Under the pieces are notes generated by a model. It ran no database searches. It had not been told where the DNA came from and saw only the letters and a program-made list of their open reading frames with translations. Of a stretch of DNA of 50,700 nt, positions 37,581-44,938 are shown piece after piece. Position 1 is the first letter of the stretch. Each line of letters begins with the position of its first letter. The DNA lies in NCBI GenBank assembly GCA_017470245.1, contig JAFUEV010000062.1:1-50700 (forward strand), read 5' to 3'. The position numbers and the translations under genes were made by a program. The stretch is from a bacterium. GTDB lineage: Bacteria > Cyanobacteriota > Vampirovibrionia > Gastranaerophilales > Gastranaerophilaceae.

Positions 37581-38234
37581 TTATTTATTTTTTAATTCAT
37601 TTAATTGTTCTTTAAGTTCTTGAAGTTCATAAGTCAATCTGTTTAACTGGCATGATACAGGATCAGGTATTCTGTTATGCATTAATTGACCTTGAATTAA
37701 GAGTTTTTGACGAACAATACGTCCGGGCACCCCAACAACTGTAGAATTTTCAGGAACACTATCTATAACTACAGAGCCGGCACCTATTCTGCAATTATCA
37801 CCTATTTCTATATTTCCGAGTACTTTTGCCCCCGAACCTACAACAACATTGTTTCCCAATGTCGGATGGCGTTTTCCATGTTCATTACCCGTACCGCCAA
37901 GAGTAACTCCTTGATACAGAAGAACATCATCACCAATGATTGTTGTTTCACCTATAACTACCCCCATACCGTGATCAATAAAAAATCTTCTTCCAATTCT
38001 GGCATTAGGATGAATTTCTATACCTGTCATTAATCTTGAAAAATTAGAAATACATCTTGCAAAGAAATACCAATGCCAATAGTGAAATTTATGTGCAATT
38101 CGATGAAGGATTAATGCATGTAAACCGGGGTAGCAAAATAAGACTTCCAAAATACTTCTGGCAGCCGGGTCTTTCTCATATATTGTAGATATATCTTCTT
38201 TTATTTGTGAAAATGCCTTTTTAATAAGCCGCAT
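37581..38234 (-). CDS. cysE: serine O-acetyltransferase
   Basis: CysE acetylates serine to O-acetylserine, the first committed step of cysteine synthesis. The 217-aa short form has an N-terminal helical domain ([20 protein letters not shown]) and a left-handed beta-helix with hexapeptide repeats: [20 protein letters not shown] with the catalytic His, [20 protein letters not shown], and [20 protein letters not shown]. The C-terminal tail of about 50 residues is helical. AAAAGGAAAAAATA precedes the ATG. A shared terminator separates it from the convergent gene. No cysK is nearby in the window. Confidence 0.95.
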   Translation of the reverse strand: MRLIKKAFSQIKEDISTIYEKDPAARSILEVLFCYPGLHALILHRIAHKFHYWHWYFFARCISNFSRLMTGIEIHPNARIGRRFFIDHGMGVVIGETTIIGDDVLLYQGVTLGGTGNEHGKRHPTLGNNVVVGSGAKVLGNIEIGDNCRIGAGSVVIDSVPENSTVVGVPGRIVRQKLLIQGQLMHNRIPDPVSCQLNRLTYELQELKEQLNELKNK

Positions 38235-38276
38235 TATTTTTTCCTTTTAAGAAACATATTAATATTTTTACACAAA

Positions 38277-38303
38277 AAAAGTCCGACTATAAGTCGGACT
38301 TTT
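38277..38303 (-). terminator. intrinsic terminator of the winged-helix gene
   Basis: A 12-bp stem (AAAAGTCCGACT with AGTCGGACTTTT) with a 3-nt loop is followed on the minus strand by an uninterrupted T run. It lies 15 bp after the stop of the 65-aa gene. Confidence 0.9.
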
Positions 38304-38318
38304 GACATATTATAAAAA

Positions 38319-38516
38319 CTATACTAATCTAACGTTTGTAGAAGTACCTTTTTTAGACATTTCTACTTTGCCTTCACGAGCTAACCAGCCTAAGCCCATT
38401 TCAGCGAAGTTTGATTTAAGATCTAAATCTTTTTTCATTTTTGCTATAGTTGTTTCGCCATTTTCATTTAAGTAATTCCAAATTTGTCCAGCTGTTTCAC
38501 CAATCATTTCCATCAT
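38319..38516 (-). CDS. small winged-helix protein (DUF2582-like)
   Basis: This 65-aa protein consists of a single winged helix-turn-helix: GETAGQIWNYLNENGETTIA, KMKKDLDLKSNFAEMGLGWL, and AREGKVEMSKKGTSTNVRLV. Helix-turn-helix-wing order, length, and the conserved G-x-I-W-x-x-L and L-x-R-E-x-K motifs fit the DUF2582 family, small proteins of unknown role found in anaerobes and bacteroidetes-type gut bacteria. DNA binding is likely from the fold but no target is known. AAAGGAGAT lies before the ATG. It is divergent from leuD and has a strong terminator of its own. Confidence 0.8.
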   Translation of the reverse strand: MMEMIGETAGQIWNYLNENGETTIAKMKKDLDLKSNFAEMGLGWLAREGKVEMSKKGTSTNVRLV

Positions 38517-38542
38517 TTAAATCTCCTTTTTAGTATTTGCTA

Positions 38543-38570
38543 TTAACATTTCTCACATGTAATGTATAAT
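38543..38570 (+). promoter_or_regulatory. promoter of leuD
   Basis: TTAACA (38543-38548) and TATAAT (38565-38570) are 16 bp apart. Transcription from about 38577 gives a leader of about 32 nt containing AAGGAAG before the ATG at 38609. No leader peptide with Leu codons fits in this space. Confidence 0.6.
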
Positions 38571-38608
38571 CAAATTATAATACAAATCAAAAAGGAAGTA
38601 AAGCAAAA

Positions 38609-39100
38609 ATGGAAAAAGGTAAAGTATGGAAATACAGTGATAACATAGATACGGATGTTATTATTCCTGCAAGATATTTAAACACTTCATCAAAGGAAGA
38701 ATTAGCTTCACATTGTATGGAGGACATAGACAAAACGTTTTCTAAAGAAGTAAAACTTTCTGATATTATTGTTGCAGGAGAAAATTTCGGATGCGGAAGT
38801 TCACGTGAACATGCTCCTATTGCTATAAAAGCATCAGGTATTTCACTTGTAATTGCAAAAAGTTTTGCCAGAATTTTTTACCGTAATGCAATTAACATAG
38901 GTTTAGCAATACTGGAACATCCAACTTTAAGTGATGAAACGAACAAAAATGATGAAATAGAATTTGACCTCACAACCGGCTATGTAAAAAATATAACAAA
39001 CGGAAAAGAATATAAATGTAATAAATTCCCACAAGAGATACAAAATTTAGTCAATGCAGGCGGTTTAATAAACTATACAAGAGAAAAATTAAAAAAATAA
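38609..39100 (+). CDS. leuD: 3-isopropylmalate dehydratase small subunit
   Basis: LeuD pairs with LeuC to isomerise 2- to 3-isopropylmalate in leucine synthesis. The 163-aa short form (as in archaea, cyanobacteria and clostridia) shows [17 protein letters not shown] at the N-terminus and [20 protein letters not shown], the swivelling-domain substrate loop, near residues 53-72, followed by [17 protein letters not shown]. Homoaconitase small subunits look similar, so the substrate assignment depends on LeuC, which is not in this window. Confidence 0.9.
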   Translation: MEKGKVWKYSDNIDTDVIIPARYLNTSSKEELASHCMEDIDKTFSKEVKLSDIIVAGENFGCGSSREHAPIAIKASGISLVIAKSFARIFYRNAINIGLAILEHPTLSDETNKNDEIEFDLTTGYVKNITNGKEYKCNKFPQEIQNLVNAGGLINYTREKLKK

Positions 39101-39163
39101 TAAAAAAATTTTTTCAGGTTTTAATAATAATGTAAATAAACTGAAAAAGAGGATTAAATAGAA

Positions 39164-39466
39164 ATGAATGACATAACTTTTCCGAAAGTCATATCAACAG
39201 AAAAACTGGAAAACGGAGACAGAAGAAAGCATTATGAAAATAATACTTACATTGACGAAACAAGAAATGGAAACATAAAATTTTATGATTCAGACGGGGA
39301 ACTGAAATTTATAGGAACACCGGACGGGACAACCTATGTAATTTCTGATGATGGTAAATTATACTCAAAAACAGCTGCAAACGGAAATTTAACCTTATAT
39401 AATCCTGACGGAACAATAAAACACGAATTAATAGCAAAAAAGAACAAATTTTCAAAATTTATATAG
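39164..39466 (+). CDS. 100-aa YD-like repeat protein
   Basis: The small protein is built of short strands with a Y/F-x-x-D-G-x-L pattern: NGNIKFYDSDGELKFIGTPD, GTTYVISDDGKLYSKTAANG and NLTLYNPDGTIKHELI. It resembles the repeats of the broken gene at 27361-28451 and of the 619-aa protein at 14866-16725, so this repeat class occurs at least three times in the window. It has no signal peptide. GAGGA stands 10 nt before the ATG. A terminator follows two bases after the stop. Function unknown. Confidence 0.65.
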   Translation: MNDITFPKVISTEKLENGDRRKHYENNTYIDETRNGNIKFYDSDGELKFIGTPDGTTYVISDDGKLYSKTAANGNLTLYNPDGTIKHELIAKKNKFSKFI

Positions 39467-39467
39467 A

Positions 39468-39500
39468 TAATAAAAGAGCCCTGTTTGGGCTCTTTTATTA
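39468..39500. terminator. bidirectional intrinsic terminator
   Basis: A 14-bp stem (TAATAAAAGAGCCC with GGGCTCTTTTATTA) around the loop TGTTT, between convergent genes, with T-rich sequence on both exits. Confidence 0.9.
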
Positions 39501-39502
39501 TT

Positions 39503-39865
39503 TTATTCTGCAGTAACTTCCTCTTTATCTTCAATAACATCCGTTCTAATAGATGCAGTTTTAGAAGAAGTAATTTGTTTTTCTTTAAATTTCTTTACCT
39601 GTCGGCTAATTTTATCAGCAACAAGATCAATACTTGCATACATTGACTCAGCACTTTCTTCAGCTTGAACCGAACCGGAAACAAATTTACATATTACTTC
39701 AGCAGTGTGACTTTGTGAAACGGAAGGATTTTTAATAACATTCAATACAACATCAATTGATTGAATTTGGTCATAATGATTAATTACTTTACCGATTTTT
39801 TCTTCCGCATAAGCACGAATTGCATCAGTGATTTCAATGTTACGCCCTTTAACATTAATGCGCAT
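39503..39865 (-). CDS. hpf: ribosome hibernation promoting factor, short form
   Basis: HPF/RaiA-type proteins bind the 30S decoding region and silence ribosomes in stationary phase. The 120-aa product has the beta-alpha-beta-beta-beta-alpha layout: RINVKGRNIEITDAIRAYAE, IQSIDVVLNVIKNP, HTAEVICKFVSG and AEESAESMYASIDLVADKIS. It lacks the C-terminal dimerisation domain of long HPF, so 100S dimer formation would need another factor. I choose the ATG at 39865: GGAGG sits 8 nt upstream of it and overlaps an earlier in-frame ATG (39880), which would have no site of its own. Confidence 0.92.
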   Translation of the reverse strand: MRINVKGRNIEITDAIRAYAEEKIGKVINHYDQIQSIDVVLNVIKNPSVSQSHTAEVICKFVSGSVQAEESAESMYASIDLVADKISRQVKKFKEKQITSSKTASIRTDVIEDKEEVTAE

Positions 39866-39949
39866 AAATTTTGCCTCCATAAACTATCACTATTTTATTA
39901 TACCCTATTCATGGCATGTTTTAAACCCTGAATTTTTATTTTTTACAAA

Positions 39950-40744
39950 TTAGTTGCCAAAGAATATTCTGCCTAATAAACGTAACAACCAGCGCAAAAA
40001 CTCAAGCCAACTTGGCCACTTGTTCTCATCATATTGGTTATAATAATCTTCCGGAATATCATCAGGTTTAATATTTTCAGGAGGTTCATCATTATAAGAA
40101 GGATTTTGAGGTTCACTTTGAGATATAGTAGGAGTATCATCCGGGTTAATAACACTATCATTTTCACTGCCATACATAAAATTAACAGTAGGTTCCCCAT
40201 ACGGAACAATTTTTTGCGAATAGATTTGAGCTTGATATATATCTTTAGGGTGTACGGCACTTATTGTATTCATATTTGGTTTTTTATATCCGTTAACATC
40301 AATTAACAGATTAGCACCTTCATCTTTAGTACATGGTTTCGTATTAAAAATATTGCATTCGTTGTTATGTGTACCTGTTATATCCGAATAAAAATTTTGA
40401 ACGCAATAAATAATCCCGTCACTGGTACCAAATACTGTTCCTGAACAATCTTTAGAAGTAAACTCATTAATATTACCCATAACATTCATCTGCGTTTTAA
40501 ATATTTCGTCAACCAATTCTTCTTCAGAAGAATAATCTGACGCAGTGAGGTTAGTAAGAGAGTAATGTTTTTTTAGCGCATTATTTGAAACAGATATAGC
40601 TTTCTTTAAAGCTGTTCTATATGCATTTTTATTAGCATAATAAGTAATTTGAGGAATGGTTAGGGCTGCAATAATTCCAACAATTACGATAACCAATAGA
40701 AGTTCAGCAACAGTAAATGCAAATTTGTTTTTATATACCAACAT
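39950..40744 (-). CDS. type IV pilin/pseudopilin-like protein
   Basis: The N-terminus is a class III signal: a short basic leader (MLVYKNKFA), then FTVAELLLVIVIVGIIAALT with Glu at mature position 5, followed by a long hydrophobic helix. This is the mark of prepilin peptidase substrates assembled into type IV pili or type II secretion pseudopili. The leader ends in Ala rather than the usual Gly, which is tolerated. The C-terminal domain is unusual: a Pro/Asn/Asp/Glu-rich stretch of about 40 residues (residues about 200-240) is followed by a hydrophobic, basic end SWLEFLRWLLRLLGRIFFGN. No pilus assembly gene is in the window, so this is a solitary pilin gene. Confidence 0.82.
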   Translation of the reverse strand: MLVYKNKFAFTVAELLLVIVIVGIIAALTIPQITYYANKNAYRTALKKAISVSNNALKKHYSLTNLTASDYSSEEELVDEIFKTQMNVMGNINEFTSKDCSGTVFGTSDGIIYCVQNFYSDITGTHNNECNIFNTKPCTKDEGANLLIDVNGYKKPNMNTISAVHPKDIYQAQIYSQKIVPYGEPTVNFMYGSENDSVINPDDTPTISQSEPQNPSYNDEPPENIKPDDIPEDYYNQYDENKWPSWLEFLRWLLRLLGRIFFGN

Positions 40745-40830
40745 ACCACCTTAATTTATAAACTTTTTTACTTTTTTAAATAATAACATATTAAATTTAA
40801 ACTATAAAATTATAACATTTAAGTAATAAA

Positions 40831-40839
40831 TGTTATAAT
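40831..40839 (+). promoter_or_regulatory. extended -10 promoter of the ROK gene
   Basis: TG-T-TATAAT is a perfect extended -10. Transcription from about 40846 gives a 21-nt leader with TGAGG close to the ATG at 40867. No good -35 is present. Confidence 0.55.
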
Positions 40840-40866
40840 AAAAGAAACAGATATATTTGAGGTTTT

Positions 40867-41832
40867 ATGAACAAATACTCAATTGGAATTGATTTAGGCG
40901 GAACAAAAATATTAACAGCTATTGTTAATAAAACAAACGGAGAAATTATATCTTCTGTAAAAAAGAAAACAAAAAAAGATAAAGGTACGGATAAAATCAT
41001 ACAAAAAATAATAAATTCCGTATACTTAGTATTAGAAGAAAGTAAAATAGATATTAATGATATAGATGATATAGGAATAGGTGCAGCAGGACAAGTAAAC
41101 AGAGAAAACGGAATTATAATAAATGCACCGAATTTAGATTTATCAAATATAAATATAAAAGATATTATAGAAAAAGAATTTAACAAAGAAGTAATACTTG
41201 GAAATGATGTTGAAATTGCAACTATAGGAGAAATGTATTTTGGTTCTGGGAAAGGGGAAAAAGATTTTATTTGTGTCTTTGTCGGAACAGGAATAGGTTC
41301 AAGTATAGTTCAAGATGGGAAAATAAGATACGGTTCAACGGGAACAGCAGGAGAAATAGGACATATTATAGTTGATGTTGGAGGACGTTCTTGCGGTTGC
41401 GGTGGATACGGATGTTTAGAAGCATACGCATCTAGATTAGCTATCGAAAAAAGAATTATCGGAGCATTAAGAAAAGGCAGACATTCCGACATAGAAAACT
41501 ATTTAGAAGAAGATAAACCGATAAAAACAAGCATGATTAGAAAATCACTTGAAAAACATGATGAACTGGTATTACAAATAATCAATGAAGCTTCAGAATA
41601 TTTAGCATCAGGGATAGCAAGTGTTTTAAACTTTTATAACCCGTCATTAATAATTTTAGGCGGTGGTTTAATGAATGCAATTGAATATTTTTATACAAAC
41701 ACAATAGAAATTGCAGAATTAAAGGCATTACCCACACCATCAAAAAAAATAGAATTTAAGAAAGCACAATTGGGAGATTTCTCCGGTGTAATAGGTGCAG
41801 CATTATTAAAAGAGTACAGACAAAAGTTTTAG
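40867..41832 (+). CDS. ROK-family sugar kinase (glucokinase-like)
   Basis: This 321-aa ASKHA-fold kinase has IGIDLGGTKILTAIV (phosphate 1 loop), GIGAAGQVNRENG, GNDVEIATIGEMYFGSGKGE (catalytic Asp in N-D-V-E), VGTGIGSSIV (phosphate 2 loop), the ROK signature around GTAGEIGHIIVD, and the zinc site CGCGGYGCLEAYAS. LILGGGLM supplies the adenosine motif. There is no DNA-binding domain, so it is a kinase and not a ROK repressor. Glucose is the likeliest substrate by family; other hexoses or N-acetyl sugars are possible. The stop lies two bases from the stop of the convergent gene. Confidence 0.92.
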   Translation: MNKYSIGIDLGGTKILTAIVNKTNGEIISSVKKKTKKDKGTDKIIQKIINSVYLVLEESKIDINDIDDIGIGAAGQVNRENGIIINAPNLDLSNINIKDIIEKEFNKEVILGNDVEIATIGEMYFGSGKGEKDFICVFVGTGIGSSIVQDGKIRYGSTGTAGEIGHIIVDVGGRSCGCGGYGCLEAYASRLAIEKRIIGALRKGRHSDIENYLEEDKPIKTSMIRKSLEKHDELVLQIINEASEYLASGIASVLNFYNPSLIILGGGLMNAIEYFYTNTIEIAELKALPTPSKKIEFKKAQLGDFSGVIGAALLKEYRQKF

Positions 41833-41834
41833 AG

Positions 41835-42779
41835 TTATTTCATATCTAAAAGTTTTTGTGCAATAAGAAGTTGAGTAAATGCAGCAGGTCCATCATCAGT
41901 ATATCCTGTTTCAAGTTTTATATTTTTAATCGTATTATCTTCTTTTACGGAAATATGATTACGAGCATTTAAAAAAGTAATAATATCCGGTAAAAATTCT
42001 AAAGGAATAAGATTATTATTTTCTTTACCTTGTATTTGCATAACTTTACCGTTATATGTTGTCATAGCAACTTCAGATGACCACAAGTCAGAAGTATCCT
42101 TTAAAACGAAAACGTAGAAATTGCCGTCTTCCAATGCAGCAACGGCTTTATTATCTTTAGATCTTGTACACCAATTGGGGTTGCTTAATTTTTCAACATT
42201 TGAAACATTATTTTTAAAATTTTCCCTGTCCGTTTTTTGAGATGGAATTTTTACCCAAACTGCACTATATTTTTGAACAACAGGTGTATCATTTTTATTT
42301 ATTAATTGACCATTTCTATCGAACAAGATAGTCTTTTTATATTTTGGATTTTTTTGAATTTCACTCAATGAAGTCTTTATTAATTCGGAGTTATATAATT
42401 TATTACGATGATTAAATGAACCGTCTGAATTTATAACACCTTGTAAACTCTGAATATGAATAGGAGGCGGAATAATTCTATTATTAGCAGAAACATTGTA
42501 TGAAATAATACTCCAAGCTCTTTGTGTATCAGATGGATTTTCAAATATTTTTGATTTTAAATATTCTTCTTGTCGTTTTCTGCGAGAATGATTAACCATA
42601 TCAACTTCATTTTGCTTCAATTGTTCAGGTATATAGCCAGGCAATTTAATTTTTCTATAATTTGCAGGCTTAAATGTATATTCCTTCTTATATTTTTTAG
42701 CTGAATTAAAATCGAGATTATTGTATTTTCTACCTTCTCTTACATTCCAATTATTTAGTTTTATTGTATTAATTTTCAT
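41835..42779 (-). CDS. WCT-motif protein, short paralogue (314 aa)
   Basis: This is the second of two tandem paralogues, starting 2 bp after the longer one. Shared blocks are a V-x-N-I/Y-N-x-S-A/E-N-N-R-x-I-P-P-P segment (YNVSANNRIIPPPIHIQSLQ), KIPSQ/RIPSL, and the central LSNPNWCTRSKDNKAVAALE, then DGNFYVFV and AMTTYNGKVMQIQGKENN with LPDIITFLNARNHI. The W-C-T, then A..ALEDG, then Y..F pattern resembles a domain of phage and PcfJ-like proteins in which a Trp-Cys-Thr opens a small sheet. Its function is not known to me. It has no membrane or signal segment. The N-terminus MKINTIKLNNWNVREG is of the lineage-specific type. Confidence 0.6.
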   Translation of the reverse strand: MKINTIKLNNWNVREGRKYNNLDFNSAKKYKKEYTFKPANYRKIKLPGYIPEQLKQNEVDMVNHSRRKRQEEYLKSKIFENPSDTQRAWSIISYNVSANNRIIPPPIHIQSLQGVINSDGSFNHRNKLYNSELIKTSLSEIQKNPKYKKTILFDRNGQLINKNDTPVVQKYSAVWVKIPSQKTDRENFKNNVSNVEKLSNPNWCTRSKDNKAVAALEDGNFYVFVLKDTSDLWSSEVAMTTYNGKVMQIQGKENNNLIPLEFLPDIITFLNARNHISVKEDNTIKNIKLETGYTDDGPAAFTQLLIAQKLLDMK

Positions 42780-42781
42780 AA

Positions 42782-44374
42782 TTATATTTTTACCTTATGG
42801 ATATATACCTCGTCTTTATCAAAGCAGACTCTCGGTTCAATTCCTTTCTCATTAGTAGTTACTTTAATTATATCATCTTTAAATTTTTCAAATTGATTTT
42901 TTGAGCATACTATCATTTTATTTACACTTTTTAATGATGTTGGAAATTTAGATATAGTAGCATTTCTTAAATCTAAAGTATCTTCAACAACACTAAGATT
43001 AGATAATAGAGCATCTTCATCAAATCCCATCATGGTAACGGGAACAAAACAATTTTTAGCAACTGTTACCATTGAATCATACGATTTCATAATCAATCCG
43101 TCTTTATCCGAACGAATATCTTTATCACTAAACAAATTTAGGAATATTTGTTCGGAATCTTTAGCCTTTATATATGACTCTAGTGCTTTTTTATATTCAA
43201 CAATCAATAATTGAGGAAAAGCTTTAGGTCCTTCATCATCATAAGCAGAAACAAGAAGTCTGTTTTTCAATTCTCCGCTATCAGTTTTTCTTATAAAATT
43301 TCTGGCTTCTAAGAAATCAACAAGAGTTTTATAATATTCTTCAGGAACAACACCATTATTTAAAGCTCCTTGAATTCTATCAATACTACCTGCATAACTT
43401 GTCATAGCGAGCTGCGGAGTTCTTAGTTTATATCCGTCCGAATTATTATTTCTGTCCAAGAAAATATATAAATTACCATCTTCGAGTGCAGATTTGGCTT
43501 TATTAGCTCTTGTTCTGGTACACCAATTTTCATGGCTCAATATTTCTACAGATTTAATGGTATTTTCACTCTTTTGAGCTGCTCTTTTTAAAGAAGGAAT
43601 TCTAACCCAAACTTCATTCAATTTATCAGCCGAATCTATTTGTTTACAGTCAATTGTATTGCCGTTTTTATCATAAAGCTTATAATTTGAATATTCGGGT
43701 TTATGTATAATGTCATCAAGTAAATTATCAATAAGCATTGAATTATAAGTTTTTATGAAATATTTAACACTTTGAGCCTTTTCACCACGTTCAGAAGGTT
43801 TAACATTATTTTGAAAATATGTTATTGTTTTATCCAAAACATCAAGATTTAAAGGCGGTGGAATATGCCTGTTATTTTCAGACACATCAAAATTTATAGC
43901 ATTCCATACGACATATCTGACAATCGGATCTTGAAATTTTTCAACAACAAGATGAGATGACTTTTTACTTTTTAAACCGTTAATAACTGATTCCCATTGA
44001 TTAAATACCTCATTACGAGCTTCATTAGTAGTATTGATAATATCATTTTTCAAATTATCATTATAAAAAGAAGGGAATGTATTTTTTTCTTTTTTAGCCT
44101 GTTGGTGAGTATAAAATTGTTCATTTTTTATACCATATTTACCAGTAATATTGAAAATTGAAGCCAAAATCTCTGAAGGTTTTGTATTAATATTTGATTT
44201 TTGATTTGTTTTAAGAATTTCTGAAGCCATATAAGCAAGCGTAGAAGGATATTGTTTTGGGCTGGCACCTGAAAATGAAACAACATCAGACTTCATTTGT
44301 TGCAATCTATTAGAATAATTGCAATTAGAATTGTTTTTCAACGGGAAAGTATATGATAATTTATTTATGTTCAT
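42782..44374 (-). CDS. WCT-motif protein, long paralogue (530 aa)
   Basis: This is the first gene of the tandem pair. After an N-terminal leader with SFSG at residues 33-36, it repeats the blocks of its neighbour: NFDVSENNRHIPPPLNLDVL, VWVRIPSLKRAAQ, EILSHENWCTRTRANKAKSA, LEDGNLYIFLDRN, AMTSYAGSIDRIQGALNNGV and TLVDFLEARNFIRK. It then adds about 150 residues: a helical linker and VVEDTLDLRNATISKFPTSL with KSVNKMIVCSK, which looks like one or two leucine-rich-type turns. This second part is absent from the short copy. Function unknown. A duplicated scaffold where one copy gained or lost a recognition module is a fair reading. Confidence 0.6.
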   Translation of the reverse strand: MNINKLSYTFPLKNNSNCNYSNRLQQMKSDVVSFSGASPKQYPSTLAYMASEILKTNQKSNINTKPSEILASIFNITGKYGIKNEQFYTHQQAKKEKNTFPSFYNDNLKNDIINTTNEARNEVFNQWESVINGLKSKKSSHLVVEKFQDPIVRYVVWNAINFDVSENNRHIPPPLNLDVLDKTITYFQNNVKPSERGEKAQSVKYFIKTYNSMLIDNLLDDIIHKPEYSNYKLYDKNGNTIDCKQIDSADKLNEVWVRIPSLKRAAQKSENTIKSVEILSHENWCTRTRANKAKSALEDGNLYIFLDRNNNSDGYKLRTPQLAMTSYAGSIDRIQGALNNGVVPEEYYKTLVDFLEARNFIRKTDSGELKNRLLVSAYDDEGPKAFPQLLIVEYKKALESYIKAKDSEQIFLNLFSDKDIRSDKDGLIMKSYDSMVTVAKNCFVPVTMMGFDEDALLSNLSVVEDTLDLRNATISKFPTSLKSVNKMIVCSKNQFEKFKDDIIKVTTNEKGIEPRVCFDKDEVYIHKVKI

Positions 44375-44472
44375 CTTCTTGTCTTACCGGTTATTGCCTA
44401 TATATTATATAAAACCTGAAGATATTTTTTTTTTACAAAATTATGATAAAGAATTTAAGAATAAAAAATTTA

Positions 44473-44501
44473 TTGACAACAAATTTTCTCTATGATACGT
44501 T
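44473..44501 (+). promoter_or_regulatory. promoter of the tRNA-containing noncoding unit
   Basis: A perfect TTGACA (44473-44478) is followed 17 bp later by TACGTT (44496-44501), a moderate -10. Transcription would start near 44508, about 100 bp before the tRNA. No open reading frame of note lies between, so the transcript begins with the structured segment at 44514-44586. Confidence 0.55.
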
Positions 44502-44513
44502 AATAAAGCGAAA

Positions 44514-44586
44514 GGGCTTGTGCCACTCTGTTAAGGCAAATGAAACGATGTTTCGTTGTTGAGAAATAAGTAGCACAAAGAACTAT
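44514..44586 (+). ncRNA. structured leader RNA upstream of the tRNA
   Basis: The segment can close on itself: CTTGTGCCACT (44517-44527) pairs with AGTAGCACAAAG (44569-44580), giving ten base pairs with one bulge and one mismatch. Inside lies a small hairpin, GAAAC-GAT-GTTTC (44542-44554). Its first nine bases, GGGCTTGTG, are identical to the first nine of the tRNA that follows. I cannot match it to 6S, SRP, tmRNA or RNase P RNA. It may be a tRNA leader or a separate small RNA. Confidence 0.4.
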
Positions 44587-44611
44587 AGCTCAAGAACAAA
44601 ATATTAAACAT

Positions 44612-44683
44612 GGGCTTGTGGCGCAGCGGTAGCGCAGGGGACTCATAATCCCTTGGTCGTAGGTTCGAATCCTACCGGGCCCA
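44612..44683 (+). tRNA. tRNA with CAU anticodon (Met, or Ile2)
   Basis: A complete 72-nt cloverleaf is present. The acceptor GGGCTTG pairs with CGGGCCC (two G-U pairs) and the D-arm is GCGC/GCGC. The anticodon arm is GGGGA/TCCCT with loop CTCATAA, where CAT is at 44644-44646. There is a 5-base variable loop, and the T-arm is GTAGG/CCTAC with loop TTCGAAT. The discriminator is A and CCA is not encoded. GGGCT-type acceptors with CAU occur in both elongator Met tRNA and the lysidine-modified Ile2 tRNA; I cannot separate them by eye, but an initiator is ruled out by the paired first base. It is the only tRNA in the window. Confidence 0.93.
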
Positions 44684-44755
44684 TTTTTTAATGCTTATTT
44701 TCAAATAAAAAATACGGTAGGATGAGAACCTACAAAACGAAGTTTTGTCTGGGTT
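44668..44755 (+). repeat. tRNA 3'-flank repeat, copy A
   Basis: It begins inside the T-arm of the tRNA (AATCCTACCGGG). It contains a perfect 9-bp inverted repeat, ATCCTACCG (44669-44677) with CGGTAGGAT (44715-44723), around an AT-rich centre. It continues with GATGAGAACCT and a 7-bp hairpin, ACAAAAC-GAA-GTTTTGT (44732-44748). The first 60 bases recur at about 90% identity in copy B, 186 bp downstream. Here the final hairpin lacks a following T run, so it should not terminate. Confidence 0.65.
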
Positions 44756-44760
44756 CGAGC

Positions 44761-44847
44761 GAAATTTTTGCAGAGGCTGGAGTGCTTTTGTTGGAAGCTA
44801 TAAAATAGCTGAAACAAAACACGAAATGCCGTTTAACGCAAAAATTC
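44761..44847 (+). ncRNA. long imperfect hairpin between the two flank repeats
   Basis: One arm-over-arm structure uses almost the whole 87 nt. GAAATTTTTGC (44761-44771) pairs with GCAAAAATTC (44838-44847). GGC (44775-44777) pairs with GCC (44828-44830). GTG-C-TTTTGTT (44782-44792) pairs with AACAAAACAC (44813-44822) with one bulge. AGCTAT (44796-44801) pairs with ATAGCT (44805-44810) around an AAA loop. Four collinear stems in the correct order are unlikely by chance. It has no reading frame. It occupies the place in the second repeat unit that the tRNA occupies in the first. Confidence 0.55.
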
Positions 44848-44853
44848 AAAGAC

Positions 44854-44938
44854 AATCCTACCGGCCCTATTTTTTAATGTTTATTTTAATAAAAATACTG
44901 TAGGATGAGAACCTTATGAAGTCAAACTTCATAGGTTT
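44854..44938 (+). repeat. tRNA 3'-flank repeat, copy B
   Basis: AATCCTACCGGCCCTATTTT and the following bases repeat copy A, including the last nucleotides corresponding to the tRNA acceptor (now GGCCCTA instead of GGGCCCA) and the GTAGGATGAGAACCT block. The closing hairpin is TATGAAGT-CAA-ACTTCATA, different in sequence from copy A but in the same position and of similar size. Here it is followed by TTTTT and can terminate. Confidence 0.65.
44910..44938 (+). terminator. intrinsic terminator of the tRNA-containing unit
   Basis: ACCT-T-ATGAAGT pairs with ACTTCATAGGT (one bulged T, loop CAA) and is followed by TTTTT on the plus strand. On the minus strand the hairpin is followed by no T tract, so it serves the tRNA unit and not the convergent gene at 44951. 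Confidence 0.7.

Noticed and set aside
44668..44938. attL/attR of an integrated element at the tRNA
   Set aside because: The repeated tRNA 3' end is suggestive, but the enclosed segment is only about 186 bp and has no integrase or cargo. Kept as a repeat finding, not called an attachment site.
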